Of a stretch of DNA of 64,000 bases, positions 43,071-53,400 are shown in pieces. How positions within the stretch are numbered: the stretch's first letter is position 1; each line of letters starts with the position of its first letter. The position numbers were made by a program, and so were the translations under genes. The notes beneath the pieces are model-generated. The model saw only the letters and a list, made by a program, of their open reading frames with translations. It did not search any database and was not told the origin of the DNA. This DNA is from Posidonia oceanica (lineage: Eukaryota; Streptophyta; Magnoliopsida; Alismatales; Posidoniaceae), in NCBI GenBank assembly GCA_037176725.1, contig JAZBRS010000050.1, positions 16,696,001-16,760,000 of the forward strand. The letters are read 5' to 3'.

Positions 43071-46049
43071 AAAAATAAAGGAACAGTGCTGGTCGACGGC
43101 GACGAGCACTGTAGCAGAAGGCCATCAGAGCTCGTAGCCGCCGACGCGGGGGGTTGAGGAAGCGCTGCTCGACGGAGGGGGTAGCCGGCGACCGTGCGGA
43201 GCTCTGGGGATCGTCGGGGAGGCGCTCCGCTGGCCGGAGCATCCGGAGAGCAGGCGACCGGCGCCGGAGAAGAAGAGAAGTCCGGCGGGCTGCAGTAGCG
43301 TATGGAATGCATCGAATCGGCTTCTGACCGGCGGAGAAGCAGCAGGAGGAGGGGAGAGAGCGGGGAAGGTAAGGAAATACCTGCGGTGACGTCTGAAGAG
43401 CGCTCCCGACCTCGGCAGAGTCGGAGCCGGCCGGGGCTCGTCGTCTGGTCGCTGCGGTGGATGCTGGCGGCTCGCGGCGGTTGGCAAAGCTTCAGGACGA
43501 TCTTCTGGAGCTGCTCGAACGATCAGGCGAGGCTTTAGCTGCTCGGACGAAGGGTTGGATTTTCTGGGTGGATTGTGGGCTGCCGGAGGCCGGGGGAGCT
43601 GTCTGCTGCTCCTCGGCTGGAACGGAGCGCTCCGGGGGATTGCTGGGGTGCTGGCGGAGAGGTTTGAATGCTTGGCTGAGGGTTTTGGAGCGAGTGGAGG
43701 GAGTTTGAAGGTTCGGGCTGATTTTGGTCAGAAATGGGGCAAGGTGTTTGTGGTGGAGCTTGGGGTCTGTGGTGGAAGGTTGGGTTTGCTGGAGGTGGCC
43801 TGGAAAGGTGGAGGTCTGGTGAGCTTCTGGGTGTGGTTTGGAAGGATGCTGTGAGCTCTGGAGGAGGGAATTGCGGAGTGGGTTCTGGTTGGTTTACAGT
43901 TGGAAAGTTAGGTGATTAGGGGGGTGATTTTGCTGTGGATTCGAAGGTTGCGTTCCAGGGAGCTCGGGCGAGATTGGGGGATGAATCCCGATGGATTCTG
44001 GGGGGGTTTCGGCCTTTGATTCGCAGTGGAGTCAAGAGGGGGAGCTACTGGTTTTTGGGTGGATTCCAGAGGGAATTCGGCTCTCTCTCTCGCTGGGGAT
44101 CGCACAGGGGTCTTCGTCTCGTCTCCGGGATGAATTCTGGATCGTTTCTTTTTTTTTCCTTCCCCTCCCGTTATGGCTCTATGGACAGCTCCTTTCTTGG
44201 TTGCAGGACTGCGAAACTGCGGCCATTGATTGCCGAGGAAATGGTGGCAGGAGCACGGACGCGAAGCGGCGCACGCCGGTCCAGTCCTGGCAGAGAGCGT
44301 GCGAGCGCAGGCCTAGCCATGGCAGGGGCTGGAAATGGCAGGCGGCGCGCAGAGGCTGCAGGCACTGTACCGGCCGGTACTGTGCGGAAGGAGGGAAGGA
44401 GGGAGACGCACTGTGGATGCGGGCCGGGCCTGGAGTTTTGAAAAAAAAGAAGGAAAAAGCGAAACGGGCTGATGGGCCCAATAAGGAAGAAAAGAAAATA
44501 AAAAGGAAGAAAGAAAGAAAGAGAGGAGAAAGAAAGGAAATAAAATTAGAAAAAAAATAAATTAAAAATAAATAAATATACTAGAAAGGTTGTGTTGTGG
44601 GTTAGGGTTTTAATTAGATTTTTTAATGACTGTTTTGGGGTTAATTAATGTGTTTTGGGCTTGATTAGGGTTTTAGGGCTTTCTTTTGTTTTTAATTTGT
44701 TTTCCACTTGATTAAGTGTTTGTTAAATCTTTTAAATTGTTTTTTAAAATTGTGTTTTCTTGTTAAGTATTTTAGGATGTTGATTAGGATTTTTAGGATT
44801 TATTTTTACATTAATTAGAGTGGGTTTTGGCTTTTAGTTTTAATCTTTTAAGGTTTTCTTTTCTTAAGTCTTTTGAATTATGTTTTGATTTTTATTTGTG
44901 GATTTTCTCGATGTTTTTTTTAATTGGGCTTCTTTGGTTTGGTGGAGCATTTTTAAATCTTTTGGCGTGTTTTTCATTTTCTTTTTAATCAAGTTCTTAG
45001 GTTGTTTTTTTTTTTTTTTTAGGTTTGTTAAGTTAGGCTTTTTCTTTCATTAATTATTTATCCTAATGTTTTTGATTGTTTTACTTCTTTTTAGAGTTCG
45101 TTTTTTTTAATTCTTTTGATAGAGTTTTCACTTTAGGTTGCTTTTGATTTTATTTCAGTTTTTTCTTTGATTTTACAGTATTTTCTTTTAGTTTGTTTTG
45201 CATCTTTTAGTTTGTATGCTTGATTTTCTTTTTAGCTTGGTTTAATTGGGTTTAAGTTTTTAATTGTTTGTTTTATGTTTTTAAATTATTTTTCTTAGAG
45301 TTCTGGTTTGTTTCTCTTATGTTTTAGAGTTTTAGAGATTTTTAGGCTTTTTTATGGATTTTTGCAAAAGGAAGAAAAGGAAAAGAGAAGAAGGGAGGAA
45401 ATGGAAAAAGGAGGGAAATAGAGGGAAAAGAGATAGGTTTGAGGGAAATGATTTTTAAAATTCAGGAAAAATGCTAAAAATAAAATAAAAATAGGAATAA
45501 GATAGAGAAGGGATAGAAGTACAAAGGGGACCCACAGCCAAGCCAGAAAAAGGGCAAGAAGGGGATGAAAAGAGAGACGATAATCAGGAGAGAGAGAGGA
45601 GAGAGAAAACGATAATCCCGGAGAGAGAAAACGATAATTTGGCCGAAAAGAGGGCTCAGAGGTCTCGGAAAGGGATGAAACTTGGCGGGTGTAGGGTCTA
45701 GGATTTGAGGAGCCGGCTCTGAAGTTTTGGTTTGATTCTGAGAAGGTTTTAGAGGGGTTTCAAGGTGTAGAAAAAGGTAGTTTCGCCTAAGTTTCCTAGG
45801 GTTTTTGGGAGGGGTTCTGATTTGAAATTTTACAGGCTTTTTGGTGGGTTTGCTAAGTCATCAGGGGTGAGTTTTCCTGTGGATTTTGGTCAATTTTCAG
45901 GTCCGAGAAAGGGGGGTAATCCTAGGTCGAGTTTGGACTTGTTTTGAGGGGAAAGAAGGAGAGAAAGGTGTGGGTTTGGGTCTAGATTTGGGTCCAGCAG
46001 TCACCAGAAGGTTCCAATCGATCCGGCCTGTCAAAATGGGGTGTCAACA

Positions 46050-48138
46050 GGTGTTGGATTGCAGTGGGTGTTTTCAGATGGATGAAGGGTGGTTTCTGGG
46101 ATGGAAACGGCTGTGGAATGGAGGGAAGGGATGTTGGGATTCTGGTGAGATTGGGGAAGGAATTGGGAGTGGTTTTTTGGGTGTTGGGGGCTCTGGACCA
46201 GAAGGAAAGGAAGAGGAAGAAGAGGGCTGCTTCAGAGGAGGAAGAAAGAGAGGAATGTGGTGCTCTCTGCTGCTCTGGATGCTCTCTTTCTTAGGAGGCT
46301 CTACGAAGAGGTTGGGGTTTCGGGTGAAGGATTGGGTAAGGAAGTGGATGGTTTTTGCTGGCTGGAAGGGTGGATTGCTGGGAGAGGGAAAGCTCTGAAA
46401 TTTGGCAGAGGGAAGGTGGAGGAAAAGCAGGAGGCTCTCACGCTCGCTCGGGTGCTCTCTTAGAATGCCAAAGGTGCTGGAAGGAGGAGATTGGAGCTGG
46501 CTTTAAACGGAGGCTCGAAGCAGCTGGCGCACTGAGGGATTTCGAATTCCCACCGGTGCGATCACTGCAGCTGAGCAAGACGAGCGGCCGGCGGGGCGAC
46601 GGGCAATAAATGCCCCCTGGGAGAACCACAGAGATACGAGAGAGGAGGTGGGATGAGCTGGTGCCGATTGGACAGAGGGGGAGAAGTTGAATTCAAATGG
46701 CAGGAGGGGGAGCTGGCGGGAGAGAAGAACTGAGGAAGAAGAAGAAGGAGAAGGAGGGAAGAGGAGGAGGACGGGCGTGGGCCGGGCTGCGCGAAGGAAA
46801 AAGGAAGAGAAAGAAAGAAGGAAGAAGGGAAGAACGGACCGGACTGGGCCCAAAAAGGAAAGGAAAAATAAAAGAAAGGAAGAAAGGAAGAAAGGGGAAG
46901 GAAGGAGAGGAAGAATAATTAAAATAAAATAAAAACAAGAAGATTTGAAAATGTTTTTAGGGTAGTTGTTTAAGTTAGGATTTTTTGATTATGTTTTTGA
47001 TGATTGTTTTTAATTGGTTAATTGGGGTTATGAAGAGTTTTAATGTTTGATTAAGATTTCAAGTTTTCTTTTAATTGTTTTTTGATTTTGTTTGAATGTT
47101 TGTTAAGTTTTTAAATTGTTTTTAGTTAGGTTTTTCTTGTTAAGTTTTTGATTAAGTGTTTTTAAATTTTTGATTGTTTCTTTTTCTTTTTAATTAGGTT
47201 TTTGAATTGTTCTTTTTAGATTTGTTAAGTTAGGTTTCTCTTTTTCTTAAGTAGTTGTCTTAATGTTCTTAATTAGTTTCTTTCTTTTTGGGATTTGTTT
47301 TTTTGATTATTTTTAATAGAGTTTTTACTTTTCGTTTGTTTTGATTATATTTTGGTTTTTACTTGATTTTATAGAATTTTCTTTTTGTTTGTTTTACATT
47401 TTTTAGATTGCATTCATGGTTTTTAGTTTTAGTTAGTTTTAGTTAGGTTTTTGTTTCTAATTGTTTGTTTAATGTTTTTAATTGTTTCTTTTTAGACTTT
47501 TGACTTGTTTTCCTTTTGTTTTTAGAGTTTTAAAGGTTTTTAAGGATTTTTTAGAGATTTAGTAAGAGAAAGGAAAAGAAAAGGAAAAGGAAGAAGAAAA
47601 GGGAGAAATGAGGGAGTAAAGAAGAAAGAGAGGAGTGGAAAGAAAATAATTTTTAGAAAATCAAGAAATAAAATAAAAATACAAATAAGATGCAGAAGAG
47701 ATAGATGCACAAGGTGGGCCCACAGCCAAGCAAGAAAAAGAGAGAGAAGGGAGTGAAAAGAAGGAGGATAATCAGGAGAGAGAGAGAGGAGAGAGAAAAG
47801 AATAATCTAGGAGAGAGAAAAGGATAATTTGAAGAAATGAAGGGGTTAGAGGTTTAGAAAGGAGGTGAAATTTGGAGAGTGTGTAGCCTAGGGTCTCTAG
47901 TGTTGGACCTAAGGTTTTGGTTTGGATTTGGGAAGGTTTTGGAAGGGTTTTGAGGTGTAGAAACAGGGTAGTTTTACCTAGGTTTTCTAGGGTTTTTGGG
48001 GGTGGTTTTGGTTTGAAATTTCTAAGGGTTTTTGGTGGGTTTGCTAAGTCTGGAAGGGTGAATTTTCCTATGACTTTTGGGTAGTTTTTGGGCTTGGGAA
48101 ATGGGTGTGATTCTAGGTTAAGTTTGGGCTTGTTTTGA
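46050..48138 (-). mobile_element. 5' LTR of element C, outer part (after solo LTR D)
   Basis: After the GGTGT duplication the LTR of C continues. It has a GC-rich part (to about 46680), a purine tract (46690-46920), an AT-rich module (46930-47540) and the region near the LTR start, with words shared with 45780-45960 (tggtgggtttgctaagtc, gattctaggt, ttgttttgaag). It stops about 100 bp short of the expected TGTTGACACC terminus, at the junction with the satellite of element B. ORFs at 46257-46938 lie in the purine tract and are not genes. Confidence 0.75.
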
Positions 48139-48149
48139 AGAGGCATCTT

Positions 48150-49395
48150 TTTTGCTGCTTTATGGTGTCACTCTCTTCCTGGCGTTTTGTGCATCTGCTT
48201 GCCTTTTTGCAAGCCCTTTGCATGACTTTTCGAAGTCATGTCTGCTTTCCTTGTTTGCTTACCTTTTGGCAAGCCCTTTGCATGTCCTTTCGAGGTCATG
48301 TCTGCACGTCTCCTTGATGGTTCAAGGACGAGCCCTTTGCATGCCTTTTCGAAGTCATGTTTGTTTCTTCTTTTCGCTTGCAGTTTTGTGAGCCCTTTGC
48401 ATGCCTTTTCGAAGTCATGTCTGTTTCTTCTTTTCGCTTGCCGTTGTGCAAGCCCTTTGCATGCCCTTTCGAGGTCATGTCTGCTCGTCTCCTCGATGGT
48501 TCGAGGACGAGCCCTTTGCATGCCTTTTCGAAGTCATGTTTGTTTCTTCTTTTCGCTTGCCGTTTTGCAAGCCCTTTGCATGACTTTTCGACGTCATGTC
48601 TGCTTTCATTGTTTGCTTGCCTTTTTGCAAGCCCTTTGCATGACTTTTCGAAGTCATGTCTGCTTTTCTTGTTTGCTTGCCTTTGTGCAAGTCCTTTGCA
48701 TGCCTTTTCGAAGTCATGTCTGTTTCTTCTTTTCGCTTGCTGTTTTGCGAGCCCTTTGCATACTTGTTCGAGGTCATGTCTGCTCGTCTCCTTGATGGTT
48801 CGAGGACGAGTCCTTTGCATGCCTTTTCGAAGTCATGTTTGTTTCTTCTTTTCGCTTGCCGTTTTGCGAGTCCTTTGCATGCCCTTTCGAGGTCATGTCT
48901 GCTCGTCTCCCTGATGGTTCGAGGACGAGCCCTTTGCATGCCTTTTCGAAGTCATATCTGTTTCTTCTTTTCGCTTGCCGTTTTGCAAGCCCTTTCGAGG
49001 TCATGTCTGCTCGTCTCCTTGATGGTTCGAGGACGAGCCCTTTGCATGCCTTTTCGAAGTTGTGTTTGTTTCTTCTTTTCGCTTGCTGTTTTGTGAGCCC
49101 TTTGCATGCCCTTTCGAGGTCATGTCTGCTCGTCTCCTTGATGGTTCGAGGACGAGCCCTTTGCATGCCTTTTCGAAGTCATGTTTGTTTCTTCTTTTTG
49201 CTTGCCGTTTTGCGAGCCCTTTGCATGCCCTTTCGAGGTCATGTCTGCTCGTCTCCTTGATGGTTCGAGGACGAGCCCTTTGCATGTCTTTTCGAAGTCA
49301 TGTCTGTTTCTCCTTTTCGCTTGCCATTTTGCGAGCCCTTTGCATGCCTTTCAAGGTCATGTCTGCTCGTCTCCTCGATGGTTCGAGGACAAGCC
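48150..49395. repeat. 59/60-bp satellite array (~20 units)
   Basis: Units start with agccctttgcatgcc and continue ttttcgaagtcatg. Unit starts fall at 48212, 48272, 48331, 48391, 48451, 48510 and 48570. A 60-bp type ends cgcttgccgttttgc and a 59-bp type ends gatggttcgaggacg; from about 48780 they alternate, forming a ~119-bp higher-order unit. Units near 48570-48700 form a third variant with tgtttgcttgcc. Long ORFs on both strands are by-products of the near-60 period. Confidence 0.9.
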
Positions 49396-49860
49396 CCTTT
49401 GCATGCCCTTTCGAGGTCATGTCTGCTTGCTTCAAGCTCCTTTGCATGCTCTTTTGAGGTCATGTTTGCTTGCTTCAAGTCCCTTTGCATGTCCTTTCAA
49501 GGTCATGTCTGCTTGCTTCAAGCCCCTTTGCATGTCCTTTCGAGGTCATGTCTGCTTGTTTCAAGCCCCTTTGCATGCCCTTTCGAGGTTATGTCTGCTT
49601 ACTTCAAGCCCCTTTGCATGCCCTTTCAAGGTCATGTCTACTTGCTTCAAGCCTCTTTGCATGCCCTTTCGAGGTCATGTTTGCTTGCCGTTTCGCAAGC
49701 TCTTTGCATGCCCTTTCGAGGTCATGTCTACTTGTTTCCTCGATGTTTCGAGGACGAGTTCTTTGCATGCCTTTTTGGAGTCATGTCTGCTTCCCCTTTT
49801 TGCTTGCCTTTTTACGAGCTCCTTTGCGTGCCTTTCCGAAGTCACGTCTGTTTGCTTCCT
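49396..49860. repeat. Shorter satellite units (~44-48 bp), continuing the array
   Basis: About seven units of cctttgcatgccctttcgag plus gtcatgtctgcttgcttcaagcc are shortened relatives of the 59/60-bp units. They are followed by two or three diverged long units to about 49860. The change of period inside one array suggests separate rounds of amplification. Confidence 0.8.
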
Positions 49861-49948
49861 TCTTTTCGGGCTGGCAGCCCAAACTGCTTGGTTGACACCT
49901 GTCATAACTGTCCAACCCTTCTTTCGATGCCACAGGCGCTTCGGTTGT

Positions 49949-49976
49949 CCCCTGGTATCATTCCTGATACCAGGGG
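49949..49976. other. Perfect inverted repeat, 12-bp stem and 4-nt loop
   Basis: CCCCTGGTATCA, ttcc, TGATACCAGGGG. Compare 25308-25332 in element C, with the same stem and a different loop. Confidence 0.9.
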
Positions 49977-50374
49977 CATCTTATTTTGCCGCCCTCGGTA
50001 TCTTCTCCGGGCTGGTAGCCCAAACTGCTCGGTTGACACCCGTCACCATGTCTGGCGTTCTTTCCTTGGGCCGATAACCCAAACTATCTGGTGATGAGTC
50101 CGTCAACTCATAAATCATTGCATCAACATTGCGTGTTAGGTAGCAGTACCAGCATCACATGCTAGATAGCAGCGTCAGCATCACATACACACAATCATCG
50201 CATGTTTTCCCCGACAGGGTCGCATCTCATGTCATATCGGCATGCATCGCCTACATCTCCTAGTGGAGTTCAGCACGGCAAACACTAGCGCAGGTTTATT
50301 TTAGCATCAGCATTGCATTACATTTGCATTAGCATCTGCATTTTGCATTCGCATTTCGACATTGGGTCATGATT

Positions 50375-50392
50375 TTCGGTGCATTCGCCGAA
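50375..50392. other. TTCGGTG hairpin upstream of the PPT
   Basis: TTCGGTG, catt, CGCCGAA pairs over 7 bp with one T-G. Elements A (956-973) and F (59228-59245) have the same structure at the same distance from the PPT. Confidence 0.7.
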
Positions 50393-50486
50393 TAAGTGAC
50401 TCACACCAATAGCGCCTAGCTCTCGTCAATCAGGTGGGGTGTCTTGTCAATCCTGAGCAGCGGCCTCGGTCTTCTTGACCTCGCTC

Positions 50487-50499
50487 AGGGAGGAGCATC
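50487..50499 (+). promoter_or_regulatory. Polypurine tract of element B
   Basis: AGGGAGGAGCATC lies immediately before the LTR start TGTTGACACC at 50500. It forms part of the 3' arm of a CCTGAGC/GCTCAGG pairing. Confidence 0.75.
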
Positions 50500-53400
50500 T
50501 GTTGACACCCCACTTTTGACCTCTGTTTAGTGGCTCTCTCTCTCTGGTGGAATGACTTAGAAAACCCCCACACAAAAAAACCAGAAAATTAAAAACTTAG
50601 AAAGCTAGAAACCAAAACCCTAGAAAACCCTAGGCTTTAGAACTCTAGGCCCAATCCACATTCAAAACCCTAGGTTAAAACCCTAAACCCTAGGTTAAAA
50701 TCCTAGAAGAAACCTAGGTCAAACACCCTAAACCCTAGAACAAAACCCTAGGTTAAAACCCTAAAAACCCTAGAACAAAACCCTAGGTCAAACCCCTCAC
50801 AAAACCCTAGGTTACACTCATAGAAACTCTAGGAATCTCCCATCAAAACCCTAGAAGAAACCTAGGTCAAACACTCACAAAATCCTAGGTTAAACCCTAG
50901 GTCAAACCTTAGAAAACCTAGGTAAAAATCCAAACCTAAAACCCTAGAAAAGCACTAGGTCACACCCATCTAAACCCTAGAAAAGCACTAGGTAACAAAA
51001 CCAAAGCCAAGCCCAAGCCCCCTTTCCTTCACCCTATTCCATCATCCTTTCTTTCTTTCTTTTTTTCTTCCTTTCTTTCTTTCCTTTCCTTTTCTTTCTT
51101 CTTCTCCTCTTTCTTTTCTTTCTCTTTCTTTTAACCCAATTTAGCCCAGCCCACCAACTTCTCCTCCTCCTTTATTTTCTTTTTTCCTCTTCCTCCACAG
51201 GCCCAGTCCACCAACTTCTCCTCCTCCTTTATTTTCTTTTTTCCTCTTCCTCCACAGGCCCAGCCCACCAACTTCTCCTCCTCCTTTATTTTCTTTTTTT
51301 TCTCTTCCTCCACGGGCCCAAGCCCATCTCCTCTCCTCCTCTTTTCCTTTTTCTATTTTATTTTCTTCCTTTTCCACGGGCGCAAGCCCATCTCCTCTCC
51401 ACCTCTTTCTTTCTTTTCTTTTTTCTCCTTCCTCCAGCCCAGCCCACGGCCCCATTCTTCTTTCTCTTTTCTTTTTTTCCCATCCACCAGCCCGACACTC
51501 CTCTTCTTCTCCTTTTCCCTCCTCTTTTGAACCCTAGACACTCAACCTCTGCTCTCACACAACTCACAGCCTTCCCCTCGGCCAGCACTCCACCACTGCA
51601 CCACTTACTACCCGGAGGTTGCCACATGCCATTGTCCGACAGTGGCCGTCTCACAGACCATCTTTTGCCGACCTACTCCAAGACACTGCCACCACCTGCT
51701 AGCAGCTACCGACCTCCTGCACACACCATCCCCACTCGAGTGGCAAGCCCCGATCAAAACCAGCTCTTCCTCATCCCTTCAGTTGGGGGAAGAACCAGAA
51801 TTCACGAACCACAGCACACAGAACCCATTTTGCTCCCACACAACACAGTAACTTCCTTTCTTCCTCCGAGCACCCAAGCCATCCCACACTCACACACGAC
51901 CCACCATCCTCTTCCTTGAGCCTCCACGATCCCAGAGAGGGATCCACAAGCACCTAGAGAGCTACACAGCAGAAGAGAGCTAGAAAAATCAGTGAGCCAC
52001 CCCAAAATCCAGATTTCCTTCCAGAGGGTGCAAACTTGCTTCTGAGCAGCTCCGGACTTTCCTCGCGACACCAGGAACTGCCTCCGATCGCCGTGCACCA
52101 TCGTCGTCCTCTGCAGCGCCGCCGCGACCTCTCGTCAGACTGTCGAACCCACTCGAGGTCAACAGCACGCTCTAGCTATTGTTACAGGTAACAGAAGCTA
52201 CATTTAAGCTCCATGCATGTCTATCTCGCTTTTTAGATAGGTAGAACTAGGTTTAGAGCCTCGTAGCCCTAGATCGCCTCCGCCGCTACAGTTTTCTTCC
52301 CCCGCAAGCTTTGACAGCTGCCGCCGCACGCCGAGCGCTCCGGACCTCCGCCGTTCCTCCGAAACCCCCCCGAGCTCCATCGAAGCACCAAAGAGCTGCT
52401 CCAGCCCCTCGCGACCGTCGTCGAGGCTTCTTGCACCCACTCCGCCTTTGTAAATTGCTGGACTTCTGCGCCGACGTCGACAGAGCGTTCCTGGCCAGCT
52501 TCGGCCTCTAGACCTTCCCTCAAGCTTCGCTGGACCTCCTAGAGCATGACCCGACACTGCTCGAGCTCCGTCGCTGCCTCTAGCTCCTGCTCCGCCCGCC
52601 GCTTCCTCTACAGCAGCCGCCGATGTCGACAACGCGCCTCAGCCTCTGCCGCTCCTCCGGATCTGCTCCCCGAGCATCGCCAGACCACCAGGAACGTGAT
52701 CCAGCCCCACCCGAGCTCCGTCGCAGCCTCTAGCACCAGCTCTGCCTCCGACCTCCTCTCAGAAATCCACCTTGACCGACAGAGCACTCCGGACGCCGCC
52801 GCACGCTGCTCACGCCACCTACACCTCCGGACGATCACCCTCCTGCTCCCGGATGCCGCCGCTTGGCCTCCAGCCCGCCGGATCGCCGCCGCGACCTTCT
52901 TCTTCCCCAGCGATTGTGCTGCAGTGTCGAGCGACACTGTAGCTGGGTATGGTTTTGATTTAATTCTTAGTTGATGCATTGAATTAAATTACTGCAGGTT
53001 ATTTTTATTGCTTTTAGGTCCAGTTGTGGTTTAAGAATCATTTAATTTTCGATTTAAATCATACTGCATTACATTTTGGTCCATCATTTTAGTTTAATTG
53101 CCCATCAGTCCTTCATGCATTCATTTAAATCACTTAAGTGTTGTTTTAAATCATGCATTGCATTTCAGCCCTTGGCTTTACTTTATTTGCAAGTCAGTCC
53201 AGCATCAGTTTAGATTTCATTTAATTCATGATTTAAACTATATTGCATTGAAGTAAAGTACTGCAAGTTTTTATATTTACTTTCCAGTCCAGTTTCAATT
53301 ACAGCATTTCATTTAATCTGCTTTTTTACCTTATTACATTGCATTTTAATCCTGTGGTTTGCTGTTATTGCATCTAAGTCCTCTGATCATTCAGCATTCA

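Larger units (their letters stand above)
40109..46049 (-). mobile_element. Solo LTR D (5941 bp) with GGTGT target duplication
   Basis: A complete LTR runs from minus-strand TGTTGACACCCC (46049) to GGGATTACTACA (40109), about the same length and module order as LTR E. It is flanked by ggtgt at 40104-40108 and ggtgt at 46050-46054. No internal sequence or PBS adjoins it, so it is a solo LTR, normally the product of LTR-LTR recombination. It interrupts the 5' LTR of element C in the same orientation, so it is younger than C. ORFs within (40652-41501, 43935-44560 and others) follow repeats and GC-rich LTR sequence. Confidence 0.92.
24787..48138 (-). mobile_element. Element C: near-complete Tat-lineage element
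   Basis: On the minus strand the order is 5' LTR (48138-46055 plus 40108-38601, split by solo LTR D), PBS (38599-38581), leader, gag, protease, linker, RT, RNase H, second RNase H, integrase (ending at 28550), spacer, DUF7745-like ORF (27002-25800) and 3' repeats (to 24787). From about 37104 to 30650 gag, protease, RT and the start of RNase H share one frame without a frameshift. The last stretch before the PPT and the 3' LTR are missing; element E begins at 24786. Confidence 0.85.
49861..50486 (+). other. 3' region of element B before the PPT
   Basis: Non-coding. Three plus-sense hairpin units start gggctggcagcccaaactgc (49868, 50010, 50069). The region also holds the 12-bp-stem palindrome at 49949-49976, gcatcagcattgcat-like words to about 50350, the TTCGGTG hairpin at 50375-50392, and a CCTGAGC/GCTCAGG pair around the PPT. 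It is the reverse complement, by type, of the 3' regions of A, C and F. Confidence 0.7.

Noticed and set aside
43935..44560. Plus-strand ORFs of 168 and 189 codons
   Set aside because: They lie in the GC-rich and purine-rich part of solo LTR D, overlap each other, and do not persist in LTRs C, E or F.
38601..46049. A single 7.4-kb LTR with an internal tandem duplication
   Set aside because: The GGTGT duplication at 40104-40108 and 46050-46054 and the exact TG...CA ends show a separate solo LTR insertion.
48238..49895. Long overlapping ORFs on both strands (up to 298 codons), cysteine- and phenylalanine-rich
   Set aside because: They arise because a 59/60-bp tandem repeat keeps frames open; the same words repeat every ~20 codons in several frames and on both strands, and no start signal or homologue is apparent.
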